Part shown: positions 55,134 to 64,000 of the stretch, piece after piece | How the letters are laid out: each line of letters opens with the position of its first letter | Position numbering within the stretch: the first letter of the stretch is position 1 | Source: Bacteroidaceae bacterium | GTDB lineage: Bacteria > Bacteroidota > Bacteroidia > Bacteroidales > Bacteroidaceae | Reading direction: 5' to 3' | Length of the DNA: 64,000 bases | Assembly (NCBI GenBank): GCA_017408685.1 | Contig: JAFQUE010000015.1 | Coordinates: 1 to 64,000 of the forward strand | Notes under the pieces: generated by a model | The model's database searches: none | Seen by the model: only the letters and a program-made list of their open reading frames with translations | What the model was told of the DNA's origin: nothing | Position numbers and translations under genes: made by a program

Positions 55134-56528
55134 ATGGGACAGACCAATTACATCGTAGCAATCGAACTAAGTTCGTCTAAAGTGACCGGCGCCGCAGGCA
55201 TCGAGACGCACAATGGAATAAAAATCATTGCAACGGCAAGTACACGCGCCGATGATTTCATCTCCAAGGGCATTGTGCGCAATGTAGACAAGAGCAGCGA
55301 GGCCATAACCAACATCATCAATAACCTTGAATCAAAAATCATAGAAGAAGAGGGCAGGGATATAATGATAAAGAAGGCCTATGTCTCACTGTCAGGACTC
55401 ACGCTAAGGAGCATGAAGTCCAAGGTCACACGCACATATGACAGTTACACCAAGATTACCGAAGAGATAATAAACGGCCTGGAAGATGACAATGACATGC
55501 AATTCGTTGTCCCCGATGGTTATGTAAAGGTAAAGACCATAACCCAGGAATACAAGATTGACGGAAAGACAGACCGTGCGCCCATTGGCACTCTGGCGCA
55601 GGCCATTGAAGGACATTACCTGAATATAGTAATAAAGAAACAGTTCCTGGACCAGTTGAACGAAAGTTTCAGGATGGCCGACACTGAAATTGCCGACAGT
55701 TTCATTGCAGCCCGCATGGACGCCGACATAATTCTCACAAAAGATGACCGCCGCAACGGTTGCGCATTGGTTAACATAGGTGCCGACACAACCACTGTTG
55801 CCATATACAATAACGACAGTCTGCGGAAACTGGCAGTACTGCCTCTCGGAAGCAGAAACATTACCCGTGACCTGTGTAGCGAACAGATTTCATATGACCA
55901 GGCAGAGGCGATAAAGATAAGCCGCGGTTACAAATCCACGGTTAAGGAGACCGAACCTATTGACAACGACACTGTGAACGACATCATCGGCGGACGCATG
56001 TGCGAGATACTGAAGAACGTGAAGTTCCAGATAGAAGAATCGGAGGAACTCATCGGGAAAATAACATTCACCGGCGGAGGTTCAAGACTCAAGAATTTTG
56101 AACTGCTGATAGAAGAGTACCTGCCCGAATTCAGGACAGCCATCGCCTGTGACCCGCAACTGGCATTCGAATGCCTTCCGGGAGTAAACACTATAGGCGT
56201 ATTCACGACAGCACTGTATGGGCTCATGAACCACGGAAAGGACAACTGCTGCGAATATATTGAACCGGCACCGATTAGCAACGGCGGAGCACTCTTTGGA
56301 GAAGAAGAGATGAACGGGCAGGAACAAGAGATTGAAAAGCCGGTAGAAAAGCACGAAGAGAAGAAACCCGAGGAGACAAAGAAGAACAGCGGCAAGAAGA
56401 GTGGCAGCAAGAACAAATCCTGGGGATTCGGTACTCTCTTCGGGGGATTCAAGGAGACTGTGGAAGGAATTATAAAGACTGCAACAAGCGAAGACCCTGA
56501 AGAACATGACAGAGATAACGACGAATAA
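55134..56528 (+). CDS. ftsA: cell division protein FtsA
   Basis: FtsA is an actin-like ATPase that tethers FtsZ to the membrane. The 464-aa protein starts YIVAIELSSSKVTGAAG and carries the SHS2 insert near 80-160. NIGADTTTVAIYNNDSLRKLAVLPLGSRNITRDL near 212-245 and ITFTGGGSRLKNFE near 308 form the nucleotide site. A Lys/Glu-rich linker (about 395-430) leads to an amphipathic tail (GFGTLFGGFKETVEGIIKT) that probably binds the membrane. It overlaps ftsZ by one base. Confidence 0.96.
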   Translation: MGQTNYIVAIELSSSKVTGAAGIETHNGIKIIATASTRADDFISKGIVRNVDKSSEAITNIINNLESKIIEEEGRDIMIKKAYVSLSGLTLRSMKSKVTRTYDSYTKITEEIINGLEDDNDMQFVVPDGYVKVKTITQEYKIDGKTDRAPIGTLAQAIEGHYLNIVIKKQFLDQLNESFRMADTEIADSFIAARMDADIILTKDDRRNGCALVNIGADTTTVAIYNNDSLRKLAVLPLGSRNITRDLCSEQISYDQAEAIKISRGYKSTVKETEPIDNDTVNDIIGGRMCEILKNVKFQIEESEELIGKITFTGGGSRLKNFELLIEEYLPEFRTAIACDPQLAFECLPGVNTIGVFTTALYGLMNHGKDNCCEYIEPAPISNGGALFGEEEMNGQEQEIEKPVEKHEEKKPEETKKNSGKKSGSKNKSWGFGTLFGGFKETVEGIIKTATSEDPEEHDRDNDE

Positions 56529-57922
56529 TGATGAATGATACAAAAAGTATGAATATGGACGAACCAGTAAAGAAGACACTACCCTTTGCAATACCGACCG
56601 AGTGTCCAAGAATCATTAAGGTTGTGGGAGTTGGCGGAGGCGGCAGCAATGCCGTACACAACATGTACCGTAAAGGCATACACAATGTATCATTTGCGGT
56701 ATGCAACACCGACATGCAGGCAATGCAGAACTCGCCCATTCCAAAGAAGGTGCAGTTAGGTGTTGAAATCACCGAAGGACTCGGAGCTGGGAACGACCCC
56801 GAGGTTGCACGCAGAGCCGCCGAAGAGAGCCGCGAGGAGATTACACGCCTCTTCAATGACGGCACGAAGATGGCATTCATCACAGCCGGCATGGGCGGCG
56901 GTACAGGAACCGGCGCAGCCCCTGTCGTGGCCGAGATAGCCAAGAGCCTTGGCATTCTCACAGTAGGCATTGTGACAATCCCCTTCAAGTTCGAGATGAC
57001 CGGTAAGATAAAGCAGGCACTGAAAGGCGTAATAGAGATTTCCAAGCATGTCGACGCGCTCCTGGTCATCAACAACCAGCGCCTCATAGACATGTATCCC
57101 AAGTTGCAGGTGACCGAAGGTTTCCACATGGTTGACAATGTCCTCACGACAGCCACAAAGAGCATTGCCGAAATCATAACTGCACGCGGAACCATCAATC
57201 TCGACTTCCGCGATGTAAGGAAGATTCTCAAAAACGGCGGTGTTGCAATCATGAGTTACGGCATTGAAAAAGGTGAGAAACGAGTATCACGCGCTTTCCA
57301 GAGCGCACTACACTCGCCGTTGCTCAACGATAACGACATCTACAAATCAAAGAAAATACTGTTCAACATATACGAGAACCCCAACGACCCCATACGCATT
57401 GAGGAAATGGCCGAGGTAGAGGCCTTCATGGCCAAGTTCCAGGAGGACGATATCGAACTTATCTGGGGTTACAGCAAGGACCATAACCTTGAAGAGGGCG
57501 CCGTAAAGGTGACCGTGCTTGCGACCGGGTTCGGCATGAAGGATATCCCGGGAATGGAACCGGTGATTGTTGAGGACGAAAAGGTCCGGGAGAAAGCCAC
57601 ACGTGAACAGTTGGAGAAGATTGAGCAGGAGAACCGCGAACTTGACAAGATGAGAAGCGTATTCTACAAGGCAGAATACAAGGTGTACATATTCAAGGGT
57701 GACGAGATGTACAACGACGAATTCATTGAGGCACTCGACAACTCCCCTACCTACAGACGCAGCGCAATGGAACTTGAAAAGTTGGCAGAATATGCCAATG
57801 CAGAGCGGTCAAACGACATTGCTCCTGAACAAGCAGAACAGGAGGTTGTTGAGGATACAGAGAATAGCGAAGAAAACAATTATACAGAAACAACAGATAA
57901 CGTAGAACATGGAACTATTTGA
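56528..57922 (+). CDS. ftsZ: cell division GTPase FtsZ
   Basis: FtsZ polymerises into the division ring. The 464-aa protein has the nucleotide loop GGGGSNAV at 36-43, the tubulin signature GGGTGTG at 123-129 and the T7 region LINNQRLIDMYP near 177. The DFRDVRKILKNGGVAIMSYG stretch is also present. The C-terminal part has a linker of about 60 residues and a conserved-looking TYRRSA peptide followed by an acidic tail. The last 14 bases overlap the yqeY gene. Confidence 0.97.
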   Translation: MMNDTKSMNMDEPVKKTLPFAIPTECPRIIKVVGVGGGGSNAVHNMYRKGIHNVSFAVCNTDMQAMQNSPIPKKVQLGVEITEGLGAGNDPEVARRAAEESREEITRLFNDGTKMAFITAGMGGGTGTGAAPVVAEIAKSLGILTVGIVTIPFKFEMTGKIKQALKGVIEISKHVDALLVINNQRLIDMYPKLQVTEGFHMVDNVLTTATKSIAEIITARGTINLDFRDVRKILKNGGVAIMSYGIEKGEKRVSRAFQSALHSPLLNDNDIYKSKKILFNIYENPNDPIRIEEMAEVEAFMAKFQEDDIELIWGYSKDHNLEEGAVKVTVLATGFGMKDIPGMEPVIVEDEKVREKATREQLEKIEQENRELDKMRSVFYKAEYKVYIFKGDEMYNDEFIEALDNSPTYRRSAMELEKLAEYANAERSNDIAPEQAEQEVVEDTENSEENNYTETTDNVEHGTI

Positions 57923-58361
57923 CATTATCAGCAATGACATCAAGGAAGCCATGAAGGCAAAAGACAAGGTTGCCCTTGATACACTTAGAAACATAAAGAA
58001 AGTACTGCTTGAGGCAAAGACCGCCCCAGGCGCAGGCGACACAGTGAGCGATGAGACTGCAATCAAACTCATACAGAAACTGGTAAAGCAGGGCAAGGAA
58101 TCGGCTGAACTCTACAGCAGCCAGAACCGTCCCGAACTTGCAGCAGAGGAACTTGCACAGGTTGCAGTGATGGAAAGATACCTGCCTGCACAGATGAGCG
58201 AGGAACAGGTTACCGCAGTACTCAAGGAGATTATTGCCAATGTAGGTGCAAGCGGCCCGCAAGATATGGGTAAAGTAATGGGAGTTGCCACAAAGCAACT
58301 CGCAGGCAAGGCCGAAGGCAGAATAATCTCCACCATCGTAAAGCAATTGCTCAACAGTTAA
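57909..58361 (+). CDS. GatB/YqeY domain protein
   Basis: A 150-aa protein matching the YqeY family, which resembles the tRNA-binding tail of the GatB amidotransferase subunit. Features are KEAMKAKDKVALDTLRNIKKVL, KQGKESAELYSSQNRPELAAEELAQVAVMERYLPAQMSEEQV and GKVMGVATKQLAGKAEGRIISTIVKQLL. The role is not established; a link to tRNA-dependent amidation is inferred. It begins inside ftsZ and ends by overlapping the stop of recO on the other strand, with no terminator. Confidence 0.9.
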   Translation: MELFDIISNDIKEAMKAKDKVALDTLRNIKKVLLEAKTAPGAGDTVSDETAIKLIQKLVKQGKESAELYSSQNRPELAAEELAQVAVMERYLPAQMSEEQVTAVLKEIIANVGASGPQDMGKVMGVATKQLAGKAEGRIISTIVKQLLNS

Positions 58362-59083
58362 TCAAAAAGTTCCCTTAACACATCCATAGACTTCAGATAA
58401 GGGAAATCGGGAATGTGCAGACGATAATAGGCAGTAAGGATTGCGAGGTATTCGCCTCGCAATTTTCTGTTCAACGAAAGCATGTGCATGGAATCATAAC
58501 CCGTACGCAGCAGATTTACAAACTGCACGGCATCGGCCGGCATAAGAAAATCGGGGTGCAAAGGGTGCTCTCTTACAGCACAACCTTGTAAAAGGTCAAT
58601 ATAACAATGTGTGTCATACCCCTCAAGGTTCGGATATATTCCCATGTAACGCAGCAACTGCACCATAAAGATAAGATGAAAATCGGCATAACCGCTTTCA
58701 AGATTATCGAAAAGCGTGAAAGAACGGTCAAGAAAGTTGAACAGAGTCTCATCGGCACCCTCTTCACGCAATGAATAGGTAAGCAATTCCGAAAGGTACA
58801 ATGCAATAGAGGATTTTACCACATCACTCTGTATTGTCGTGTAAAGCATATAAGGTTGCACATCAGACACGCGTGACAAGGATTTTCCTTTCTTGTATGA
58901 AGCCGTGAAGGATAACATTGACAAAGGCTGGAACAGAACACGACGCACCCGACCACGACCACTGCTTGAGACAGGGACAAGGAACGAATGGCGCCCGTGA
59001 GAGCGCGTGTACATATCAGCAATCATCAATGTATCGCTGTATTTTGTTGTTCTCAATACAATTCCGTCAAATTTCTCTACCAT
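58358..59083 (-). CDS. recO: DNA repair protein RecO
   Basis: RecO loads RecA onto SSB-covered DNA with RecR. The 241-aa protein starts VEKFDGIVLRTTKYSDTLMIADMYTRSHGRHSFLV (the OB-fold domain). A helical C-terminal part follows with SELLTYSLREEGADETLFNFL near 103-123. The zinc-type Cys residues of some RecO proteins are not seen in a clear CxxC pair. It is convergent with yqeY and shares stop-region bases. Confidence 0.9.
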   Translation of the reverse strand: MVEKFDGIVLRTTKYSDTLMIADMYTRSHGRHSFLVPVSSSGRGRVRRVLFQPLSMLSFTASYKKGKSLSRVSDVQPYMLYTTIQSDVVKSSIALYLSELLTYSLREEGADETLFNFLDRSFTLFDNLESGYADFHLIFMVQLLRYMGIYPNLEGYDTHCYIDLLQGCAVREHPLHPDFLMPADAVQFVNLLRTGYDSMHMLSLNRKLRGEYLAILTAYYRLHIPDFPYLKSMDVLRELFD

Positions 59084-59159
59084 ACTTTATGAGAAAAACC
59101 ATTTCCAGGGGCAAAACAGGAGGTTATGAACGCAAATTTACAAAAAAAACCACAAATTC

Positions 59160-59191
59160 TTTGCCAATTCAAAAAAAAGGTTTTACCTTTG
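59160..59191 (+). promoter_or_regulatory. promoter of tRNA-Glu and rpsT
   Basis: TTTG at 59160-59163, a 20-base spacer, and TACCTTTG at 59184-59191 give a textbook Bacteroidota promoter, 60 bases before the tRNA. Confidence 0.75.
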
Positions 59192-59250
59192 CTTTCGCTT
59201 TAACAACCAAACGTCGTTTGGAGACCCTTAAAAGGGGTTCATCAAGCAAT

Positions 59251-59322
59251 GGCCCATTCGTCTATCGGCTAGGACGCAAGATTTTCATTCTTGAAAGAGG
59301 GGTTCGATTCCCCTATGGGCTA
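59251..59322 (+). tRNA. tRNA-Glu (anticodon UUC)
   Basis: A 72-nt cloverleaf with acceptor stem GGCCCAT/ATGGGCT (one G-U pair at the tip), anticodon loop TTTTCAT with anticodon TTC, and T arm with GGTTCGATTCC. No CCA end is encoded. It lies 31 bases before rpsT, and the two probably share a transcript. Confidence 0.96.
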
Positions 59323-59353
59323 CAATTGAAACTAAAAAAAATAATATAAAGAG

Positions 59354-59608
59354 ATGGCAAATCACAAATCATCACTTAAGAGAATCAGACAGACCGAGAA
59401 GAGAAATCTTCTTAACCGTTACTATGGCAAGAATATGCGTTCAGCAGTTCGCAACCTCCGCAATATGACAGACAAGAACGAAGCTTTGGCAAAGTTCCCC
59501 GAGGTTCAGAAGTTGCTTGACAAAATGGCTAGTCGTGGTCTTATCCACAAGAACAAGGCTGCAAACCTCAAGTCAGGTCTGTGCGCCAGAATTGCAAAGT
59601 TAGCCTAA
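59354..59608 (+). CDS. rpsT: 30S ribosomal protein S20
   Basis: S20 binds 16S rRNA early in 30S assembly. The 84-aa protein is basic and helical and begins [21 protein letters not shown], the family start. It ends [23 protein letters not shown], also typical. The position after tRNA-Glu and before gyrB is often seen in Bacteroidales. A terminator hairpin lies 25 bases after the stop. Confidence 0.97.
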   Translation: MANHKSSLKRIRQTEKRNLLNRYYGKNMRSAVRNLRNMTDKNEALAKFPEVQKLLDKMASRGLIHKNKAANLKSGLCARIAKLA

Positions 59609-59633
59609 TTTTTGAAACATATATTTACCGAAC

Positions 59634-59663
59634 AAAAGGCTGGATTCATGAATCCAGCCTTTT
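59634..59663. terminator. 30-bp perfect palindrome, terminator of rpsT
   Basis: Two 15-bp arms are exact reverse complements centred on TTCA|TGAA without a loop. Four A flank one arm and four T the other, which suits an intrinsic terminator in both directions. Confidence 0.85.
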
Positions 59664-62074
<2,411 letters not shown>

Positions 62075-62082
62075 AGCGCGAT

Positions 62083-62134
62083 TTATCATATGAAAAAAGG
62101 ATTGCAAATTTGCAATCCTTTTTTCATATGATAA
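62083..62134. terminator. 52-bp perfect palindrome between convergent genes
   Basis: Two 26-bp arms (62083-62108 and 62109-62134) are exact reverse complements centred on GCAAA|TTTGC. A6 and T6 runs lie inside the arms, serving both gyrB and the convergent nitroreductase gene. The last 11 bases lie in that gene's 3' end. Confidence 0.85.
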
Positions 62135-62756
62135 GGTCATCTACCCGGACTTTAGGTACACAATGCACACCCTCCTCGCGATAATATCCGTGAGATTCCC
62201 CTGCAGAAATCTCTACTAACCTATGCCTTTCGGCACTCTTGCCTATCGAGACAACCATTAGCGGTTCAAGGGGCAATTCCAAAGCCTCTTTAATCCGCTC
62301 CTTATCGAAAGAGAGGATACAGAGCCCGTTGAGACCTATCTCCGTAGCCTGTAACAGCATGCTCTGCACTGATATTCCAAGGTCAATAAATGTGCTTGTC
62401 CTTGGCTCCGATTCAGAACATACAATTATAAAAGCATTCGGTTCTTCACCGGGCAAAGGCAATGAAAGTTCACTGAGTCCGCTGCCCATTGAAATATGCG
62501 GGAGCACCTTGCATGCTTCCTTACCTGTCACCAGACGGAAACGTAGCACCTGCCTGTTACGTGCCGAAGCAATCTTGGTATTCACGGCAACAATGCGGCG
62601 CAACTGGTCGCTGCGCACAATGAACGAATTGTCATAACCGCGCGTGCTACGGTTCTTTTCAAGAAGCGTAGCCAGAGAATTCTTTGATTTAGAAACCGTA
62701 CTCCCTACCGAGGCACGGTGCTGCTCCATTTTCTTTTCAAGATAATTGTCAGCCAT
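62124..62756 (-). CDS. nitroreductase-family flavoprotein
   Basis: A 210-aa protein of the nitroreductase fold, which uses FMN and NAD(P)H. The family start pattern appears as LLEKNRSTRGYDNSFIVRSDQLRRIVAVNTKIASARNRQVLRFRLV (about 31-78), where RSTRGYD is the FMN-binding arginine region. DLGISVQSMLLQATEIGLNGLCI near 126-148 is the second FMN contact and MVVSIGKS comes later. The residues that set the substrate are not recognisable. Its stop lies within the palindrome after gyrB. Confidence 0.82.
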   Translation of the reverse strand: MADNYLEKKMEQHRASVGSTVSKSKNSLATLLEKNRSTRGYDNSFIVRSDQLRRIVAVNTKIASARNRQVLRFRLVTGKEACKVLPHISMGSGLSELSLPLPGEEPNAFIIVCSESEPRTSTFIDLGISVQSMLLQATEIGLNGLCILSFDKERIKEALELPLEPLMVVSIGKSAERHRLVEISAGESHGYYREEGVHCVPKVRVDDLII

Positions 62757-62777
62757 ATACTAATTGGTATAAAATAT

Positions 62778-62807
62778 AAAAGAGTCCCGGTTCTCCGAGA
62801 CTCTTTT
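62778..62807 (-). terminator. terminator of tRNA-Cys
   Basis: A 9-bp stem (AAAAGAGTC with GACTCTTTT) has an inner CGG/CCG stem and a small loop. It lies 2 bases beyond the 3' end of the tRNA on the minus strand, with a T run in that direction. Confidence 0.8.
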
Positions 62808-62808
62808 G

Positions 62809-62880
62809 AGGTACCTGGCGGATTCGAACCGCCGTACACGGTTTTGCAGACCGCTGACTAAGCCACTCATCCAAGGTACC
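62809..62880 (-). tRNA. tRNA-Cys (anticodon GCA)
   Basis: Read on the minus strand, the 72-nt cloverleaf has acceptor GGTACCT/AGGTACC, anticodon loop CTGCAAA with GCA, T arm with GGTTCGAATCC and discriminator U, the standard identity base for Cys. No CCA is encoded. Confidence 0.96.
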
Positions 62881-62897
62881 AGCGCTTTAAGCGATGA

Positions 62898-62928
62898 CAA
62901 AGGTAAGACATTTTTTGTGAACAGCAAA
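62898..62928 (-). promoter_or_regulatory. promoter of tRNA-Cys
   Basis: On the minus strand TTTG (62925-62928), 19 bases, then TACCTTTG (62898-62905) give a strong match to the Bacteroidota promoter. Confidence 0.75.
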
Positions 62929-63010
62929 CAAAGAAGCCCATTTTTTACTATTTTAAGCCACTTTTGCACAAATAATCAACCTTTTGACCGCAAAATCGGC
63001 TTTAAAATCC

Positions 63011-63018
63011 TATCTTCG
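63011..63018 (+). promoter_or_regulatory. candidate -7 box TATCTTCG of tilS
   Basis: TATCTTCG lies 12 bases before the tilS ATG. A TTTG is found 24 bases upstream, longer than the usual spacing, so the match is weak. The leader would be very short. Confidence 0.35.
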
Positions 63019-63030
63019 CGACAAGGAAGC

Positions 63031-64000
63031 ATGATTCACAAGATTGAAAAATATATTGCTGTCAACAAGTTGCTGACACCGGAAGGTAAAGTACTTGTTG
63101 CACTGAGCGGAGGAGCCGACTCGGTAGCCTTGCTCGTTACACTAATCAAGTTAGGATACCGTTGCGAGGCCGTACACTGCAATTTCCATCTGCGCGGTGA
63201 AGAGAGCAACAGAGACGAACAGTTCGTGCAGCAACTATGCAAGAGAAAATGTATAAGACTCACCACATTGCACTTTGACACAACCGCATATGCCAAGGAG
63301 AAGGGCATATCAATAGAAATGGCGGCGCGTGAGTTAAGGTACACAGCATTTGAGGAACACAGGAGAAAGATTGAAGCAGAAGCCATTGCCGTGGCACATC
63401 ACCGCGACGATTCGGCCGAGACCCTGTTACTGAACCTTTTGCGTGGAACCGGCATTAAGGGGCTACGCGGTATACAACCGAAGAACGGATACATCATACG
63501 CCCGTTGCTATGCATAGGGCGTGCAGACATCCTTGACTACCTGAAGTGGCGGGGCGAAGAGTATGTTACCGACAGTACGAACCTCACCACAGACTACACA
63601 CGCAACAAGATTAGACTTGAGCTCATTCCCCTGATGGCAGAAATAAACCCGTCGATTCTTGAAAGCCTTGCCGGTACGGCACAGAGAATCTCCGACGCAG
63701 CAGATATCTATGACAACGCCGTCAGTGAAGCAACCGAAAGAGTAAAGAAGGGCAATATTATTGATATTGCTGCACTGAAGAACGAAATATCTCCACAGAG
63801 TGTACTACACGCCATAATTGCACCGCTCGGGTTCAACACCGCACAGATTGAGGACATCATGGAGTCACTCGACGGTGGCAGCGGCAAACAGTTCCACAGC
63901 GCCTCATGGAGCCTCATCAAGGACCGCAGCAACTTGCTCCTCACCGGCAGGCATGCAGAAGCATTCCCAAGCATGGAACTGCCGAGGGAAGGACAGATAA
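63031..64000 (+). CDS. tilS: tRNA(Ile)-lysidine synthetase TilS (partial, runs off the window)
   Basis: TilS changes the wobble C of tRNA-Ile(CAU) to lysidine, so it reads AUA. The visible 323 residues start MIHKIEKYIAVNKLL and carry the PP-loop SGGADS at 26-31. The RGEESNRDEQFVQQLC segment, AVAHHRDDSAETLLLNLLRGTG near 118-139 and the downstream helical domain follow. The frame stays open to the last base, so the C-terminal part is cut by the window end. Confidence 0.95.
   Translation, partial: MIHKIEKYIAVNKLLTPEGKVLVALSGGADSVALLVTLIKLGYRCEAVHCNFHLRGEESNRDEQFVQQLCKRKCIRLTTLHFDTTAYAKEKGISIEMAARELRYTAFEEHRRKIEAEAIAVAHHRDDSAETLLLNLLRGTGIKGLRGIQPKNGYIIRPLLCIGRADILDYLKWRGEEYVTDSTNLTTDYTRNKIRLELIPLMAEINPSILESLAGTAQRISDAADIYDNAVSEATERVKKGNIIDIAALKNEISPQSVLHAIIAPLGFNTAQIEDIMESLDGGSGKQFHSASWSLIKDRSNLLLTGRHAEAFPSMELPREGQI

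Noticed and set aside
58918..59349. Plus-strand ORF running through the recO start and tRNA-Glu
   Set aside because: It overlaps recO on the other strand and reads through a clear tRNA gene.

Overview
The window comes from a member of the Bacteroidota, most likely order Bacteroidales. The support is the porP-K-L-M-N type IX secretion (T9SS) operon, the Bacteroidota-type division/cell-wall (dcw) cluster lacking murF and ddl, the linked recO / tRNA-Glu / rpsT / gyrB block, and promoters of the Bacteroidota form (TTTG or TTG, about 20 nt, then TAnnTTTG). A Prevotella- or Porphyromonas-like lineage is an inference from the T9SS operon, not a proof. The left edge may hold a decayed small gene, and the right edge cuts tilS. 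I see no phage, insertion sequence, CRISPR array or rRNA.

Layout. 1-3.5 kb: small unknown ORFs, a PCMD-type lipoprotein, an outer-membrane barrel and a duplicated calycin-like protein with a T9SS-type C-terminus. 3.7-9.7 kb: porP, porK, porL, porM, porN, followed by another barrel. 10.5-11.9 kb (minus): ndk and an M23/LysM peptidase. 12-18 kb (minus): an apparent operon pdxJ, exbB, exbD, tonB, DJ-1/PfpI, ispD, recG. 18.3 kb: nadK. 19.2-22.5 kb (minus): a small T9SS-tailed protein translationally coupled to a 963-aa beta-helix protein. 22.8-31.3 kb (minus): an MsbA-like ABC exporter, a LOG-family protein, a PfkB kinase, a Cys/His-rich small protein, a His-rich CusB-like adaptor and a CusA-like pump. 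31.4-34.7 kb (minus): an unknown protein, a TrmH-type methyltransferase, an acetate CoA-transferase, a one-TM protein and a thioesterase. 34.8-42.2 kb: mfd, a C1 peptidase, nhaA and a convergent M28 peptidase. 42.4-58.4 kb: dcw cluster mraZ, rsmH, ftsL, ftsI, murE, mraY, murD, ftsW, murG, murC, ftsQ, ftsA, ftsZ, yqeY. 58.4-64 kb: recO (minus), tRNA-Glu, rpsT, gyrB, a nitroreductase-like gene (minus), tRNA-Cys (minus) and tilS (partial).

How the genes work together. PorK-N form the T9SS trans-envelope ring and proton-driven motor, and the calycin-like protein and the small 22.5-kb protein look like candidate cargo. ExbB-ExbD-TonB energise outer-membrane receptors. The dcw genes make lipid-linked peptidoglycan precursors and the divisome, under a probable MraZ operator at the head of the cluster. 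CusA/CusB and the Cys/His-rich protein form a metal-efflux module with no outer-membrane channel gene nearby.

The strongest unexplained signal is at DNA level. Many operon ends carry exact palindromes with no loop (30, 34, 52, 58 and 58 bp). In the three longest, complementarity continues well beyond the A/T tracts that a terminator would need. I did not find a clearly new multi-gene defence or metabolic system.
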